The notes beneath the pieces are model-generated. The model ran no database searches, was not told the DNA's origin, and saw nothing but the letters and a program-made list of their open reading frames with translations. Below are positions 42,171 through 54,017 of a stretch of DNA of 64,000 nucleotides, in pieces. The translations under genes and the position numbers were made by a program. Origin of the DNA: Cepaea nemoralis (Eukaryota > Mollusca > Gastropoda > Stylommatophora > Helicidae); contig JACEFZ010027946.1 of assembly GCA_014155875.1 (NCBI GenBank), positions 186,001 through 250,000 on the forward strand, written 5' to 3'. Within the stretch, counting starts at the first letter, position 1, and every line of letters starts with the position of its first letter.

Positions 42171-42174
42171 TTTT

Positions 42175-42418
42175 TTAATGTTGCATATCCCTTACAGGAT
42201 GTTGCAGTCAACATCAGCATTTTTCAGCTGCTGTTGATGTGCTAGGCAAGTTTTACGTTCAGTAGTTTGCCATTGCTTTCTGAACGACCGGCTCACATAC
42301 CCCCTAAGTTACCAGCAAGGCGCGAACCGCTGTCGATTCTCGCAGCTGCTGTTTTCCCCACATGAATATACGGGACTACGAACAGTGTCGTTAGCCCCTT
42401 AGCCAGGGAGAAGGGCTA
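42175..42418 (+). repeat. Dispersed repeat C copy
   Basis: GTTGCATATCCCTTACAGGA, GTTGCAGTCAACATCAGCAT, AGTTTGCCATTGCTTTCTGA, ACGACCGGCTC. It lies within the ACATAC microsatellite that continues at 42420. Confidence 0.75.
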
Positions 42419-42521
42419 TACAGATATACATATGCGTAAACAAACATGAACACATGTGCATACAAACATACACATACAAACAAGCACGTACAAACTTGCA
42501 TATAAAAACACGCCTGCCTAC

Positions 42522-42683
42522 CTTATACTTTTGTACTTCTAACCAAAACAAAATGTCGTTCTCTAGAAATCCTCCGGACAAGGACACAAACTTCTTAAAC
42601 TGTGAACAGGAAGTGGGGTTCTTCAAAGCTCGCTGTAACAGGAAAATTTCTCGAATTGCCGTGACCCATCTGCTCTCAAAGTG
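42522..42683 (-). CDS. RGS22: RGS22-like gene, exon 4 (start of an RGS domain)
   Basis: Acceptor CCAAACCTCCTCTACAG before 42683; donor GTAGGCAGG after 42522. 162 nt, phase 0 to 0, 54 residues: HFESRWVTAIREIFLLQRAL, then KNPTSCSQFKKFVSLSGGFL and ENDILFWLEVQKYK. The pattern FKKFV...ENDILFWLEVQKYK is the first half of an RGS domain, in which FxxFL...ENxxFWxxxxxYK is diagnostic. The nearest relative I recall is the last RGS domain of RGS22. RGS domains bind G-alpha subunits and speed GTP hydrolysis; whether this diverged one does is unknown. Confidence 0.9.
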
Positions 42684-42814
42684 CTGTAGAGGAGGTTTGG
42701 ACACATTATGAAAGTAGTCACTTCATTCAAGATTCAGTATTACATTCATTATTTATTATACCTATTTGTATGTGTTATGTGTATATATATTGTTTAACCT
42801 GGCAGCTTTCTTCC

Positions 42815-43335
42815 TTGACAGACGATAGTTTGTTACATTGTGTTGTAAAAAAGGCATAATAACTAAAACCCATGACGGTGACTAGGGATGGAGTTATTCC
42901 TCTCCATAGCTCAATGCCTGGGCTGAATTTAGAGACCATGTGTTGCCCATGCAGCATGATCCCTCTCTCTGCCTGCCTAGTTTATGCCAGAGAAAAGGGT
43001 AACAACAATACGTCTGGAACAAGACAAATTGCAGAAGCCGATCAGCAAACCAATTTTTTCTAACTGTCTGTCTGTCAAGATTTTGATTCTAGACTAGTTG
43101 CTGACCAAGACTTAGGGCCTGGTCTGCCCTGCTATTACATTTTGTCTTAGGTTGCATTTCCTCTCTCTAGGGTAAGGCTTGTACCCTTCCAGTTATGTTC
43201 CTCTGCCCAAAGCCATCGGGGCGATGTGGGGTGTCGGATTTGGTGAGCACCACCCAACATTCGGCGCTAACAGAAAGCAGGTAGTATCGTCTACTGTTAT
43301 ACGGTAGCTCAGTCATATCTGACTAAGACCTGACG
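42815..43335 (-). repeat. Dispersed repeat F, full-size copy (about 520 bp)
   Basis: GACGATAGTTTGTTACATTG, TTTAGAGACCATGTGTTGCC, CATGCAGCATGATCCCTCTC, CTGGAACAAGACAAATTGCA, CCTCTCTCTAGGGTAAGGCT, and CAGAAAGCAGGTAGTATCGT near the right end. Longest copy here; no ORF, terminal inverted repeat or tRNA-like head found. Confidence 0.82.
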
Positions 43336-43359
43336 GTATTTTTATTTAAACCATTCATC

Positions 43360-43690
43360 AATATATACAGAGATAGAAGACAGACAGGGATTTAAAGAGG
43401 CAAGAAAACAGAGAGAGAGGCAGAAGAGAAGACAGAGGAACAAGAGTAGAAAGAGATAGACAGACACATAGAGACAGTGTGTATGACAAAGAGAGACAGA
43501 GAGAAACCCAAAGAAAAGAAAGTGACAGAGGAAGACAAAGAGATCCTGAGTGACAGAAGCACACAGAGAGACTCAAAGAGTTTAAACAGAATGACAGAGG
43601 GACATCAAGAGTCAAAGAGATGCAGAAGGTCTGAGACACTGAGAAAATGACACAGACCCTAACAGTCAGAGAGTGGCAGAGAGGTACGAC
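43360..43690 (+). repeat. GA-rich (AGAGACAGA) low-complexity tract
   Basis: Purine-rich imperfect repeats of GAGACAGAGAG. Minus-strand Ser/Leu-rich frames are artefacts. Confidence 0.85.
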
Positions 43691-43984
43691 ACTCACTTGT
43701 TGCCATGACGATATCCTCCACAAGATATCTCACTTACTTGGATACACATATCAAGACAGTGCATGCTATTCGCGTCATAAATCAAATTCATTACAGTAAA
43801 GTTCATCTACACCAACAAAGAGTAACTGAATAGTATACCTAAAAAACTCAACAGACATTAGCTATGACAGAATGTGTACAACAGTTAAGAATAGAGAAAC
43901 ACAATAGATGACGGTTGAGACAAAATGAGCATAATAACACATTTAGTTGATTTGAATCATCTAATATTTCGATCACGTTAATAG

Positions 43985-44178
43985 ACATAACACTCTTATA
44001 AAAACCCTATTGGAGAGTAAGCTTGAAAGCAAGCTAGCAAGAGGTAGAAAACGATACAAGTGGGAAGATAACATCAAGAGATTGACAAACATTAGTCTGA
44101 CAGAATGTACAATTAAGGCAAGAGACAATGTTGGAGATCCATTGCCGCCAACTTTCATTATGGAGACGGCACATGATT
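43985..44178 (+). pseudogene. 3' end of an RTE-type LINE
   Basis: Plus-strand frame (43991 onward): TLIKTLLESKLESKLARGRK, RYKWEDNIKRLTNISLTECT, then IKARDNVGDPLP and ...METAHD with a stop. RGRxRxxWxxNIKxxTxxSLTEC is the usual C-terminus of endonuclease-RT LINEs. Tail ATTGATTG. No upstream parts. Confidence 0.75.
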
Positions 44179-44449
44179 GATTGATTGCCTCATCTTGAAA
44201 ACTGGGTTTTAACTCTTAATTCCAGTGCAATGGCATTCAGGTTCCATGAAAATGACTTGCATCTGTCCGCATGAGGTTGGTGTCGAAACGTTTCTCTCAA
44301 ACAGGTATCAATGTATCATCTTCCCAGGGGTCATGTTGCAGAGCACGTGATTCCCCTCTCCGAGCTAAGAAACCTTCAGAATGTGCAAGACCAGGACTGG
44401 AACTTGACGTCTGCAGACAGGAATATTACCATGCAACCAGGTTGTGTGA

Positions 44450-44727
44450 GGTCAGCATGAAAGAATGGATAAGAACGCTCGTTCTTAAACATCCAGTGTG
44501 CTGATCCGAAGTAACGGGTTCAACCTCTACACCGGTTAGTTGGACTAAAATGTTGACTTCTCGTCCTTGACTTGGGGACGTAAATTACAAGTACCTCTAA
44601 AATCAGAGTGGGTTTGCCTGTTGGCGAGGGACACAATAGGGAAAGCTAATCCACACACAAAAATCAGTCCGGTGCTCTAGAAGTAGTAGAACATGTACGG
44701 ACTAAGTTTGAGTTCAAAACGAGCGGG

Positions 44728-44728
<1 letters not shown>
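44450..44728 (+). mobile_element. SINE-D, complete copy, followed by poly-C
   Basis: GTCAGCATGAAAGAATGGAT, CGTTCTTAAACATCCAGTGT, B box ACGGGTTCAACC, TTAGTTGGACTAAAATGTTG, CTTGACTTGGGGACGTAAAT, CACACACAAAAATCAGTCC. Ends GAGTTCAAAACGAGCGGGAA just before a C run. Sense strand plus. Confidence 0.88.

Positions 44729-44729
<1 letters not shown>

Positions 44730-44758
<29 letters not shown>
44730..44758 (+). repeat. Poly-C run of 29, followed by an A run
   Basis: 29 uninterrupted C, then about 10 A. Adjoins the 3' end of SINE-D. Confidence 0.95.
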
Positions 44759-44770
<12 letters not shown>

Positions 44771-45100
44771 AGGTCAAGAATCGGTATATGACATAAGGAC
44801 TGACTAAGATTATATGAAAGTTGTTTCCATCACAGGTTTCAGGTATTTCATTGTTAGCAGGCTGAACCAAATTCCCTGAGAGAAAACAGTGTAGATATTA
44901 GAAGCATACGAGCGGCACGCAAACTCATACAAAATTATATTTGTTTTAACATGTATTATGTTTTTAAAAACAGATTGTGTGTCAAACAGAAATGAATGAT
45001 CGAAAATGGGAAGTAGGGCTGTGTCATAGTTTTGACTTACAAGTTGTTAATATGGTAGTAGATATGTTGTACTAAAACGCAATGCCATTTCGGCAATATA

Positions 45101-45664
45101 CGAGGGTAAGTTAATAAGTAAGTCACAAATGGCTGTAGAAAAATAACTAAAGATAATAACAACTTGAAACCAGTTTATTTTTATAGATACACTGTCCGTT
45201 TATTTCTCAACATAATTTCCACCAACACTGATTCACTTATCCCATCGTTTTATCAGTCCTCCCAAACCGGCTGCATAGAACTGCGTGCTCTGTTTTCTAA
45301 ACCACGTTTTCACTTCACATTCAACTTCGGCGTCATTTGTGAAATGTCTCCCGCCAAGGTGGGTTTCCTGTTTATGCTGACAAATGTTTGTCCCATAAAG
45401 CAGTGCATAGCTAGGTAGAAAACATTACGAGGGTGAGTCAATAAGTAAGTCATACAGTTCTGTGGGATGGTAGATCAATGAAAATAAAGCATGCAGGTCT
45501 ATGCAGCCGGTTTGGGAGAACTGATAAAATGATGGGATAAGTGCATCAATGTTGGTGGAAATTATGTTGAGAATGTATATATAAAAATAAACTTGTTTCA
45601 AGTTGTTATCATCGTTAGTTATTTTTCTACAGCCATTTGTGACTTACTTATTAACTTACCCTCG
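45101..45664. mobile_element. Mariner fold-back element with a nested or fused short copy
   Basis: Both outer ends are the same mariner right end, inverted: CGAGGGTAAGTTAATAAG at 45101 and its reverse complement ending at 45664, with TA on each side (45099-45100; 45665-45666). The arms stay near-identical for about 85 bp and similar for nearly 200 bp. They carry the transposase C-terminus in antisense on the left and sense on the right (KCINVGGNYVE). In the middle are a transposase N-terminal scrap (LTNVCPIKQCIAR) and a left-type end (CGAGGGTGAGTCAATAAG at 45428). Thus 45428-45664 alone (237 bp) is also a minimal mariner MITE. Confidence 0.88.
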
Positions 45665-45666
45665 TA

Positions 45667-45954
45667 TATAACCCCATGGCAGATACGGAAGTTGCTTAAG
45701 ATGATTAATTATCCCATGGCACTTAATCAGTTAATTTAAATAATTTATTCCAACATGACAACACACGACTATGTACGTACACACTATCTGCGCACACATA
45801 CACCGCATCCTGCCATTCACCCGCTTCCTATCTATACCAACAAATGCACACACCGTACAGACTTCTTTGTTCACATTTAGTGTTTAATTTCTACAAGAAC
45901 CATCCATCGCTTACAAGGATGTTACCCTTCTTGCAAATGACGCTCTTGCAATAG
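45667..45954. other. Unique spacer
   Basis: Nothing recognised. Confidence 0.4.
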
Positions 45955-46205
45955 GCCTTCAAGTCTTAAAAGTCGAGAGGATCGACTTCATTGCGCCGGA
46001 TTTTATCCCATATGGCTCGGTCTCTTTAAACAGGACGGCCTGCCAAAAGCGTCGCACAAAGCACAAACTCCGTAGCTCCGGTGACGACCCCCAGGAGTCT
46101 CCGAGAAAAATGTACGCGTGAACCGAAAGACGTAGCCCGGAATAAAACCCACAACCTTCAGGGCGCGAGGCAGATGACTTGACCACTTCGCCACGGAGAT
46201 TCCCG
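45955..46205 (-). mobile_element. SINE-A copy
   Basis: Minus strand: head CTCCGTGGCGAAGTGGTCAA, B box GTGGGTTTTATTCCGG, body GGAGACTCCTGGGGGTCGTC, GAGACCGAGCCATATGGGAT, end CTCGACTTTTAAGACT. Nearly full length, moderately diverged. Confidence 0.87.
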
Positions 46206-46229
46206 AGTCCTTTAAGTATTTAACACCAA

Positions 46230-46920
46230 TTATCTGCTACTTGTGATTGCCTTTCCACTTGCGATTTCCCTTCTACTTTTGATTGCCCTCCTACTTGTGA
46301 TTTCCCTCCCACTTGTGATTTCTCTTCTACTTGTGAATTCCCCACCGCATGTGATTTTCCTTCCACTTTTTATTGTCCTTCCACATGTAATTTCCCTTTT
46401 CAGAAATAATTATCTTAATGTGTTTGTCCTTAATACTTCTCTTTCTCTCTCAAAGCTATGTTTGTTTTTTCTAGTAACAATCTGCCTGTAACTTTCCCTT
46501 TCAGTAACAGTCTTACCTGTTTTCCCATTTCAGTAACAACCTTACCTGTGTCTTCCCCTTTCAGCAATGATCTTAACTGTCTACCCCTTTCAGTAATAAT
46601 CTTACTTCTCCTTTCAGTAACAATATTAGCTGTGTCTTCTCCTCAATAACAATCTTAGCTGTGTCTTTCCCTTTCAGTAACAGTCTAACCTGTCTTCCCC
46701 TTTCAGTAACAGTCTAACTTGTCTTCCCCTTTCAGTAACAATCTTATCTATGTCTTCCCCTTTCGGTAACAATCTTACCTGTCTTCCCCTTTCAGTAGCA
46801 ATCTTTCCCTTTCAGTAACAATCTTACCTGTCTTCCCTATTCAGTAACAGTTTTACCTATGTCTTCCCCTTTCAGTAACAATCTTACCTGTCTCTCTTCT
46901 AATTGTCTTTCTCTTTCATA
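46230..46920. repeat. Degenerate pyrimidine-rich tandem repeat
   Basis: Left part has about 20-bp CTTCCACTTGTGATTTCC units. From 46480, units of about 30 bp: CCCCTTTCAGTAACAATCTT then ACCTGTCTT. 46921-47034 is a transition zone. Confidence 0.85.
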
Positions 46921-47034
46921 ATTCTCTCTAACCTGTTTTCCATTTTTTTGGGGGGAAAAAAATTTCTCTCACCTGTATCTTCTGCCTTCAAGTTATAACT
47001 TACATTTCTGAGTCTCCATTTTTTGTTTACACAT

Positions 47035-47540
47035 CTTTTCTCCTGTGTCTTCCCATCTCTACAACTGCCTCTTACCTATGTCTTCCCATTTCTACTTCTT
47101 CTTACCTATGTCTTCCCATTTCTACAACTTCTTCTTACCTATGGCTTCCCATTTCTACAATTTCTTCTTACCTGTGTCTTCCCATCTCTACAACTGCCTC
47201 TTACCTATGTCTTCCAATCTCTACAACTGCCTCTTACCTATGTCTTCCCATCTCTACAACTGCCTCTTACCTATGTCTTCCCATTTCTACAATTTCTTTT
47301 TACCTATGTCTTCCCATCTCTACAACTGCCTCTTACCTATGTCTTCCCATCTCTACAACTGCCTCTTACCTATGTCTTCCCATTTCTACAACTTCTTCTT
47401 ACCTATGTCTTCCCATTTCTACAACTTCTTCTTACCTATGTCTTCCCATTTCTACAACTTCTTCTTACCAATGTCTTCCCTTCTCTACAGCTGCCTCTTA
47501 CCTGTGTCTTCCCATCTCTACAACTGTCTATTATCTGTCT
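47035..47540. repeat. 33-bp tandem repeat, about 15 copies
   Basis: Units TCTTCCCATCTCTACAACTG then CCTCTTACCTATG. 33 is divisible by 3, so two plus frames of about 226 codons stay open (SHLYNCLLPMS repeats); no independent coding evidence. Confidence 0.95.
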
Positions 47541-48525
47541 TCCCAAATCCAGAACTCTCTCTTATCTCAGTCTTCCCAATTCCTCAAATCATGTTTACAC
47601 ATGTCTTCCTAATACCACAATTCTCACTCATTTGTTTGTTTGTTTCTTCCCAATCTCACAAGTGTCTCTTACCTGTCTTTCCATGTCCACAATTATGTCT
47701 TATCTGTGACTTCCCTTTTCAGTAATAATTGTCTTTATCTGTGTCTTCAACTTCTTGTAATGTCTCTCATACGTCTGTCTGTATATCTTTTAATTTGTCT
47801 GTCTATCTTATCAACAAACAGAAAGACTAGTTGAAAACTAAAGGATGACAGACATGCATTTTTTGGGCGATATTTCCTAGTCGTCACAATCGGAGGGCAA
47901 TTCACATGTCAGGTAACTAGTACAATACTTCTTGTTTCATTTTGTCATGGTTACAATTTTTAATATTCCTTTTTCTATACTTTATAACGGTAATACAGAT
48001 TTCAAACAATATGAAACCACAAACTGTAAATCTGTAGCTATTAATGAACGCTCAAAGTGAGAGAACAATTCTGAGACAAATATAAGAAAACCCACCAATT
48101 TTTTTAGGGACTACAATTCACTGAATATTTTCCAACGCCAATGCAACACATGAAAACAGTTCTTCAATTTTGTAAACTGAAATGTATGAACTCAAACTCT
48201 CAATGCAGAAATGTAACTCAACAAGACAGAGGCTTCTGATTGTGTCAACATAAGTACATGGATATGAATACAAAGTTTGAAATGTAATGTTGGATACAAG
48301 TGAAGTTGGGATGATTAAGAAGTTTCAAATGTAATGATGAAGTGAAGTTAGGATGTCTTAATGAAGCTTCACTAAAATAAGACTGCGGATGCTAGCTCTG
48401 ATTTGTTGAGCGGGATGTTGGCTGTGTACATGTAATAGTAGTAATATCAAAGATACAGATCATGCCTGAAAGTACAATTAAAGTCGATGGTATTAATTTG
48501 GAGTAAATACAGAAATTCAGTGCAG
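47541..48525. other. Unique intronic sequence
   Basis: Fading repeats to about 47780, then AT-rich unique sequence. No exon of the RGS22-like gene found here. Confidence 0.45.
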
Positions 48526-48529
48526 AGCT

Positions 48530-49145
48530 TAACACATGGGGAGAATAATACAGGGGGAGAATATGGACAGAGCTGTATAACATGGGGAGAATACGGACAG
48601 AGCTGTATAACATGGGGAGAATACGGACAGAGCTGTATAACATGGGGAGAATACGGACAGAGCTGTATAACATGGAGAGAATATGGACAGAGCTGTATAA
48701 CATGGGGAGAATACATGGGGAGAATAGGGACAGAGCTGTATAACATGGGGATAATATGGACAGAGTTGTATAACATAGGGAGAATATGGACAGAGCTGTA
48801 TAACATGGGGAGAATATGGACAGAGCTGTAAAACATGGGGAGAATATGGACAGAGCTGTATAACATGAGGAGAATATGGACAGAGCTATATAACACAGGG
48901 AGAATGTAGACAGAGCTGTATAACATGGGGAGAATATGGACAGAGCTGTATAACATGGGGAGAATATGGACAGAGCTATATAACATGGGGAGAATATGGA
49001 CAGAACTGTATAACATGGGGAGAATATGGACAGAGCTGTTTAACATGGGGAGAATATGGACAGAGCTGTATAACATGGGGAGAATACATGAGGAGAATGT
49101 GGACAGAGCTGTATAACATGGGGAGAATACGGACAGAGCTGCAGG
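48530..49145. repeat. 30-bp tandem repeat, about 20 copies
   Basis: Units AGCTGTATAACATGGGGAGA then ATATGGACAG. Period divisible by 3 keeps a minus frame of 286 codons open (SSVHILPMLY decapeptide repeats); considered an artefact. Confidence 0.95.
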
Positions 49146-49189
49146 AGATAACAAAACATCATGGTTTGGCATGAGTCGCTTGAGGGTTT

Positions 49190-49490
49190 GCCACAGCGGG
49201 ATAGAAGAGGCGAAACAAGAATGACAGAACATAAAATATCTAGGCACATGCATAATATCTGATATAAGTTTTACCACAGAGATAAGGAACAGATAAGAAA
49301 CAAGCAAATACTGCTTTTAATAAAACGAAAGAAAATCTGATGCAATAAATTCCTCATATTAGAGGTTAGAAGATAAAATCCTTGGTTGCTACATAGAACC
49401 AGTCTTAACATATGGCTGTGAATCATGGACAGTTAGTAAACAAGGAGAAAATGCTCTTGAGACCTCAAAGTGTGGTTTTATAGAAAAACG
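49190..49490 (+). pseudogene. Old RTE-like LINE fragment
   Basis: Broken frames resemble the post-RT region: KYLGTCIISDISFTTEIRNR, then KILGCYIEPVLTYGCESWTV and SKQGENALE. Compare YLGTVITSDGRC and CYIEPILLYGCEAWTMSSQ at 13.0-13.2 kb. Lies immediately left of the 32-bp array. Confidence 0.75.
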
Positions 49491-49549
49491 ATGAGTCTTT
49501 AGACTAACCTAATGATGACGATGAAGAGAATATGGGATAACGAAATGAC

Positions 49550-52500
49550 ATTATCAAATGACTTTAACACCAGTCTTCAAACAGATTAAATGACATCAAC
49601 ACCAGACTTCCAACAGACTAAATGACATCAACATCAGTCTTCCAACAGACTAAATGACTTCAACACCAGTCTTCCAACAGACTAAATGACATCAACACCA
49701 GTCTTCCAACAGACTAAATGACATCAACACCAGTCTTCCAACAGACTAAATGACATCAACACCAGTCTTCCAACAGACTAAATGACATCAACACCAGTCT
49801 TCCAACAGACTAAATGACATCAACACCAGTCTTCCAACAGACTAAATGACATCAACACCAGTCTTCCAACAGACTAAATGACATCAACACCAGTCTTCCA
49901 ACAGACTAAATGACTTCAACACCAGTCTTCCAACAGACTAAATGACATCAAAACCAAGTCTTCCAACAGACTAAATGACATCAACACCAGTCTTCCAACA
50001 GACTAAATGACATCAACACGAGTCTTCCAACAGACTAAATGACATCAACACCAAGTCTTCCAACAGACTAAATGACATCAACACCAGTCTTCCAACAGAC
50101 TAAATGACATCAACACCAGTCTTCCAACAGACTAAATGACATCAACACCAGTCTTCCAACAGACTAAATGACATCAACACCAGTCTTCCAACAGACTAAA
50201 TGACATCAACACCAGTCTTCCAACAGACTAAATGACATCAACACCAGTCTTCCAACAGACTAAATGACATCAACACCAGTCTTCCAACAGACTAAATGAC
50301 ATCAACACCAGTCTTCCAAAAGACTAAATGACATCAACACCAGTCTTCCAACAGACTAAATGACATCAACACCAGTCTTCCAACAGACTAAATGACATCA
50401 ACACCAGTCTTCCAACAGACTAAATGACATCAACACCAGTCTTCCAACAGACTAAATGACATCAACACCAGTCTTCCAACAGACTAAATGACATCAACAC
50501 CAGTCTTCCAACAGACTAAATGACATCAACACCAGTCTTCCAACAGACTAAATGACATCAACACCAGTCTTCCAACAGACTAAATGACATCAACACCAGT
50601 CTTCCAACAGACTAAATGACATCAACACCAGTCTTCCAACAGACTAAATGACATCAACACCAGTCTTCCAACAGACTAAATGACATCAACACCAGTCTTC
50701 CAACAGACTAAATGACATCAACACCAGTCTTCCAACAGACTAAATGACATCAACACCAGTCTTCCAACAGACTAAATGACATCAACACCAGTCTTCCAAC
50801 AGACTAAATGACATCAACACCAGTCTTCCAACAGACTAGAATGACATCAACACCAGTCTTCCAACAGACTAAATGACATCAACACCAGTCTTCCAACAGA
50901 CTAAATGACATCAACACCAGTCTTCCAACAGACTAAATGACATCAACACCAGTCTTCCAACAGACTAAATGACATCAACACCAGTCTTCCAACAGACTAA
51001 ATGACATCAACACCAGTCTTCCAACAGACTAAATGACATCAACACCAGTCTTCCAACAGACTAAATGACATCAACACCAGTCTTCCAACAGACTAAATGA
51101 ACATCAACACCAGTCTTCCAACAGACTAAATGACATCAACACCAGTCTTCCAACAGACTAAATGACATCAACACCAGTCGTCCAACAGACTAAATGACAT
51201 CAACACCAGTCTTCCAACAGACTAAATGACATCAACACCAGTCTTCCAACAGACTAAATGACATCAACACCAGTCTTCCAACAGACTAAATGACATCAAC
51301 ACCAGTCTTCCAACAGACTAAATGACATCAACACCAGTCTTCCAACAGACTAAATGACATCAACACCAGTCTTCCAACAGACTAAATGACATCAACACCA
51401 GTCTTCCAACAGACTAAATGACATCAAACACCAGTCTTCCAACAGACTAAATGACATCAACATCAGTCTTCCAACAGACTAAATGACTTCAACACCAGTC
51501 TTCCAACAGACTAAATGACATCAACACCAGTCTTCCAACAGACTAAATGACATCAACACCAGTCTTCCAACAGACTAAATGACATCAACACCAGTCTTCC
51601 AACAGACTAAATGACATCAACACCAGTCTTCCAACAGACTAAATGACATCAACACCAGTCTTCCAACAGACTAAATGACATCAACACCAGTCTTCCAACA
51701 GACTAAATGACATCAACACCAGTCTTCCAACAGACTAAATGACATCAACACCAGTCTTCCAACAGACTAAATGACATCAACACCAGTCTTCCAACAGACT
51801 AAATGACATCAACACCAGTCTTCCAACAGACTAAATGACATCAACACCAGTCTTCCAACAGACTAAATGACATCAACACCAGTCTTCAACAGACTAAATG
51901 ACATCAACACCAGTCTTCCAACAGACTAAATGACATCAACACCAGTCTTCCAACAGACTAAATGACATCAACACCAGTCTTCCAACAGACTAAATGACAT
52001 CAACACCAGTCTTCCAACAGACTAAATGACATCAACACCAGTCTTCCAACAGACTAAATGACATCAACACCAGTCTTCCAACAGACTAAATGACATCAAC
52101 ACTCAGTCTTCCAACAGACTAAATGACATCAACACCAGTCTTCCAACAGACTAAATGACATCAACACCAGTCTTCCAACAGACTAAATGACATCAACACC
52201 AGTCTTCCAACAGACTAAATGACATCAACACCAGTCTTCCAACAGACTAAATGACATCAACACCAGTCTTCCAACAGACTAAATGACATCAACACCAGTC
52301 TTCCAACAGACTAAATGACATCAACACCAGTCTTCCAACAGACTAAATGACATCAACACACAGTCTTCCAACAGAACTAAATGACTTCAACACCAGTCTT
52401 CCAACAGACTAAATGACATCAACACCAGTCTTCCAACAGACTAAATGACATCAACACTAGTCTTCCAACAGACTAAATGACATCAACACCAGTCTTCCAA

Positions 52501-53410
52501 CAGACTAAATGACATCAACACCAGTCTTCCAACAGACTAAATGACATCAACACCAGTCTTTCCAACAGACTAAATGACATCAACACCAGTCTTCCAAAAG
52601 GACTAAATGGACATCAACACCAGTCTTCCAACAGACTAAAGGACATCAACACCAGTCTTCCAACAGACTAAATGACATCAACACCAGTCTTCAACAGACT
52701 AAATGACATCAACACCAGTCTTCCAACAGACTAAATGACATCAACACCAGTCTTCCAACAGACTAAATGACATCAACACCAGTCTTCCAACAGACTAAAT
52801 GACATCAACAGCCAGTCTTCCAACAGACTAAATGACATCAACACCAGTCTTCCAACAGACTAAATGACATCAACACCAGTCTTCCAACAGACTAAATGAC
52901 ATCAACACCAGTCTTCAAACAGACTAAATGACTTCAACACCAGTCTTCCAACAGACTAAATGACATCAACACCAGTCTTCCAACAGACTAATGACATCAA
53001 CACCAAGTCTTCCAACAGACTAAATGACATCAACACCAGTCCTTCCAACAGACTAAATGACTATCAACACCAGTCTTCCAACAGACTAAAATGACATCAA
53101 CACCAGTCTTCCAACAGACTAAATGACATCAACACCAGTCCTTCCACAGACTAAATGACATCAACACCAGTCTTCCAACAGACTAAATGACATCAACACC
53201 AGTCTTCCAACAGACTAAATGACATCAACACCAGTCTTCCAACAGACTAAATGACATCAACACCAGTCTTCCAACAGACTAAATGACATCAACACCAGTC
53301 TTCCACAGACTAAATGACATCAACACCAGTCTTCCAACAGACTAAACGACATCAACACCAGTCTTCCAACAGACTAAATGACATCAACACCAGTCCTCCA
53401 ACAGACTAAC
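49550..53410. repeat. 32-bp minisatellite, 3.86 kb, about 120 copies
   Basis: The unit is 32 bp: CATCAACACCAGTCTTCCAA then CAGACTAAATGA. Copies are nearly identical through the middle. Substitutions cluster at the left edge. One-base insertions and deletions are frequent from about 52,300 to 53,160. Located in the 10.9-kb intron between exons 3 and 4, it ends about 140 bp from exon 3. Confidence 0.97.
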
Positions 53411-53548
53411 TTCATGACTTTGTAATGAGATTTTCTATCTCACTAGCTATGATAAATGCTAGGGCATGAATTTCTTAAATGCTTATGTCCCACGGCCTTT
53501 CTTCTGATTGTAATCAGAAAGCCTCTGTCGGATGATTCAATCCCTTAC

Positions 53549-53872
53549 CTCTGAAAACTCAGATGGCTCTTTCATCACATGCTCTATTAAGCCCATTGGT
53601 GTTATTAACTTTGCATGCTTCTCCAACAAGATGTCCCATCTTGAGAACGATTGTTTTTTATCAAACCGTTCCTTCGCTTTTAAAGGCATACCACTCTCTT
53701 TGGCAGGTAATCTGACCCCTCGGGTGGTGTATTTTGGTTTCACGGACTGCTGGGCACTCTTAGGGGGTTGTTTGAATGTCTGTCCTGGCGTAACTGAAGC
53801 TCTTGAAGTCAGTATTGACGGGACCAATGTCTTTTCACTTGCAATAGGGGGCAGTACAGGATGTGCAGACAT
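53549..53872 (-). CDS. RGS22: RGS22-like gene, exon 3 (linker between RGS domains)
   Basis: Acceptor TTTATTTTAATTTAACAG before 53872; donor GTAAGGGATT after 53549. 324 nt, exactly 108 codons, phase 0 to 0: MSAHPVLPPIASEKTLVPSI, a Pro/Ser/Lys-rich stretch, then FDKKQSFSRWDILLEKHAKL and ITPMGLIEHVMKEPSEFSE. The first two thirds look disordered and basic. The last third, ending in an acidic helix, leads into the RGS domain started in exon 4. The Met at the exon start is an internal codon in this model. It could be an alternative start, but no promoter evidence is visible. Confidence 0.82.
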
Positions 53873-54017
53873 CTGTTAAATTAAAATAAAACTCGAGGTC
53901 CCTCGCGCTTTCATATGGTTGAAATCACAGAATAATACCCACATTTGTATCCTAAATGATTAAGTAAGCATGATCCAAAAGGTCGAGACGGGTTCTGTAT
54001 GTAGACAGTGAATTGAA

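Noticed and set aside
43698..43735. Possible exon on the minus strand (donor GTGAGTG after GTCATGGCAACAA)
   Set aside because: The only nearby acceptor gives a 36-nt piece that begins with TGA in the phase required by exons 3 and 4, and there is no pyrimidine tract.
47023..47725. Two overlapping plus frames of about 226 codons
   Set aside because: 33-bp tandem repeat artefact; two frames open at once argues against coding.
48447..49307. 286-codon minus frame (SSVHILPMLY repeats)
   Set aside because: 30-bp tandem repeat with a period divisible by 3; no start context, domain or splice evidence.
53532..53879. 115-codon plus frame opposite exon 3
   Set aside because: Antisense shadow of a spliced minus-strand exon with clear acceptor and donor.
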